From assembly GCA_947457525.1 (NCBI GenBank), contig CANGXE010000002.1, forward strand, positions 1 through 31,324: DNA of 31,324 nucleotides. Direction: 5' to 3'. The stretch is from Bacteroidota bacterium (lineage in GTDB: Bacteria > Bacteroidota > Bacteroidia > Chitinophagales > LD1). Position numbers and translations under genes: made by a program. The notes beneath the pieces were generated by a model. It did not search any database, was not told the origin of the DNA, and was given only the letters and a program-made list of their open reading frames with translations. Positions 30,755 through 31,324 of this stretch are shown here, one piece after another (the stretch's first letter is position 1; every line of letters begins with the position of its first letter).

Positions 30755-31324
30755 CTAGAACAATCGTCCTTCTCCCATCGGTGGTGTTTTGCCGATGTGG
30801 CGATAAGCTAGTTCGGTTACTTCACGTCCTCGTGGTGTACGCTTGATAAAGCCTTCTTTAATTAAAAACGGTTCGTAGACTTCTTCGATGGTGCCGGCTT
30901 CTTCACCTACAGCTGTGGCAATAGTGGTTAAACCCACGGGGCCACCCTTAAACTTATCAATGATGGCCGTCAAAATTCGGTTATCCATTTCATCTAACCC
31001 GTACAAATCAACATTCAATGCTTCGAGTGCATATTTGGTAATTTCGAGCGTGATAGTTCCGTTGCCTTTCACTTGGGCAAAATCACGCACTCTGCGCAAA
31101 AGTAAGTTAGCAATACGCGGTGTGCCTCGGCTTCTTCGTGCTATTTCATAAGCCGCATCTTCATTAATTTCTGTTTTCAAAATTTTTGCTGAGCGCTTGA
31201 TAATATTTTTCAAAACTTCCGCATCATAATACTCCATGCGGCAGGTGATGCCAAACCGCGAACGCAAAGGCGCTGTGAGCAAACCGGAGCGCGTAGTGGC
31301 CCCCACAAGGGTGAAAGGATTTAA
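30755..31324 (-). CDS. ruvB: Holliday junction helicase RuvB, C-terminal part (cut by window edge)
   Basis: AAA+ motor that drives branch migration of Holliday junctions with RuvA. The 189 visible residues run from NPFTLVGATTRSGLLTAPLR (sensor I and arginine-finger region; R of LRSRFG) through ARRSRGTPRIANLLLRRVRD (sensor II) to the winged-helix domain, ending GRLF. Everything upstream, including the Walker motifs, lies outside the window. The sequence is fully intact over this range. The stop is 60 bases from the OmpA-family start on the same strand. Confidence 0.96.
   Translation of the reverse strand, partial: LNPFTLVGATTRSGLLTAPLRSRFGITCRMEYYDAEVLKNIIKRSAKILKTEINEDAAYEIARRSRGTPRIANLLLRRVRDFAQVKGNGTITLEITKYALEALNVDLYGLDEMDNRILTAIIDKFKGGPVGLTTIATAVGEEAGTIEEVYEPFLIKEGFIKRTPRGREVTELAYRHIGKTPPMGEGRLF

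Overview
The window looks like a chromosomal segment of a Bacteroidota bacterium, probably an uncultured relative of Chitinophagales or Sphingobacteriales; the order is inferred only. The reasons are two secreted proteins with type IX secretion (T9SS) type B C-terminal sorting domains, several promoters of the Bacteroidota TTG-N18/19-TAnnTTTG form, weak or absent Shine-Dalgarno sequences, four lipoproteins with lipoboxes, and the Bacteroidota gene order rpsU-xerC-hpf-tRNAs-tuf-tRNA-Trp-secE-nusG-rplK-rplA-rplJ. No phage, insertion sequence or CRISPR array was seen.

Layout. 1-2151: the 5' part of pfkA (minus strand) diverges from argS. 2333-4648: a degenerate-receiver/Crp-Fnr regulator is followed 6 bp later by an acetyl-CoA hydrolase/CoA-transferase family gene, probably one transcript. 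4738-8125: a large T9SS-secreted protein, then riboflavin synthase. 8126-13521 is the accessory part: four lipoproteins or surface proteins (a WG-repeat protein, a serine hydrolase, a four-repeat Ig/FN3-like protein and a small orphan), a HigBA toxin-antitoxin pair, and dispersed short intergenic repeats. 13576-17862: guaB, a membrane-anchored alpha/beta hydrolase and a second T9SS type B protein.

17984-24365 is the translation core on the minus strand: rpsU, xerC, hpf, tRNA-Thr(UGU)-Tyr-Gly-Thr(GGU)-tuf, tRNA-Trp, secE-nusG-rplK-rplA-rplJ. The cluster stops after rplJ at a strong terminator; rplL, rpoB and rpoC, which normally follow, are absent. The promoters of the tRNA-tuf and tRNA-Trp-secE units share an extended, identically spaced sequence. 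24424-31324: an acyl-CoA dehydrogenase; a LeuT-type transporter with a 48-residue membrane peptide and apt behind it; a PhnP-like metallo-hydrolase; a small orphan; a PorT-like barrel; an OmpA-family protein; and the 3' part of ruvB.

The points most worth attention are the pseudo-receiver/Crp regulator with an FNR-like palindrome upstream, the broken rplJ-rplL linkage, the matched promoters, the small transporter-linked ORF, and the repeat-bearing accessory segment. I did not find a clearly new multi-gene defence or biosynthetic system.
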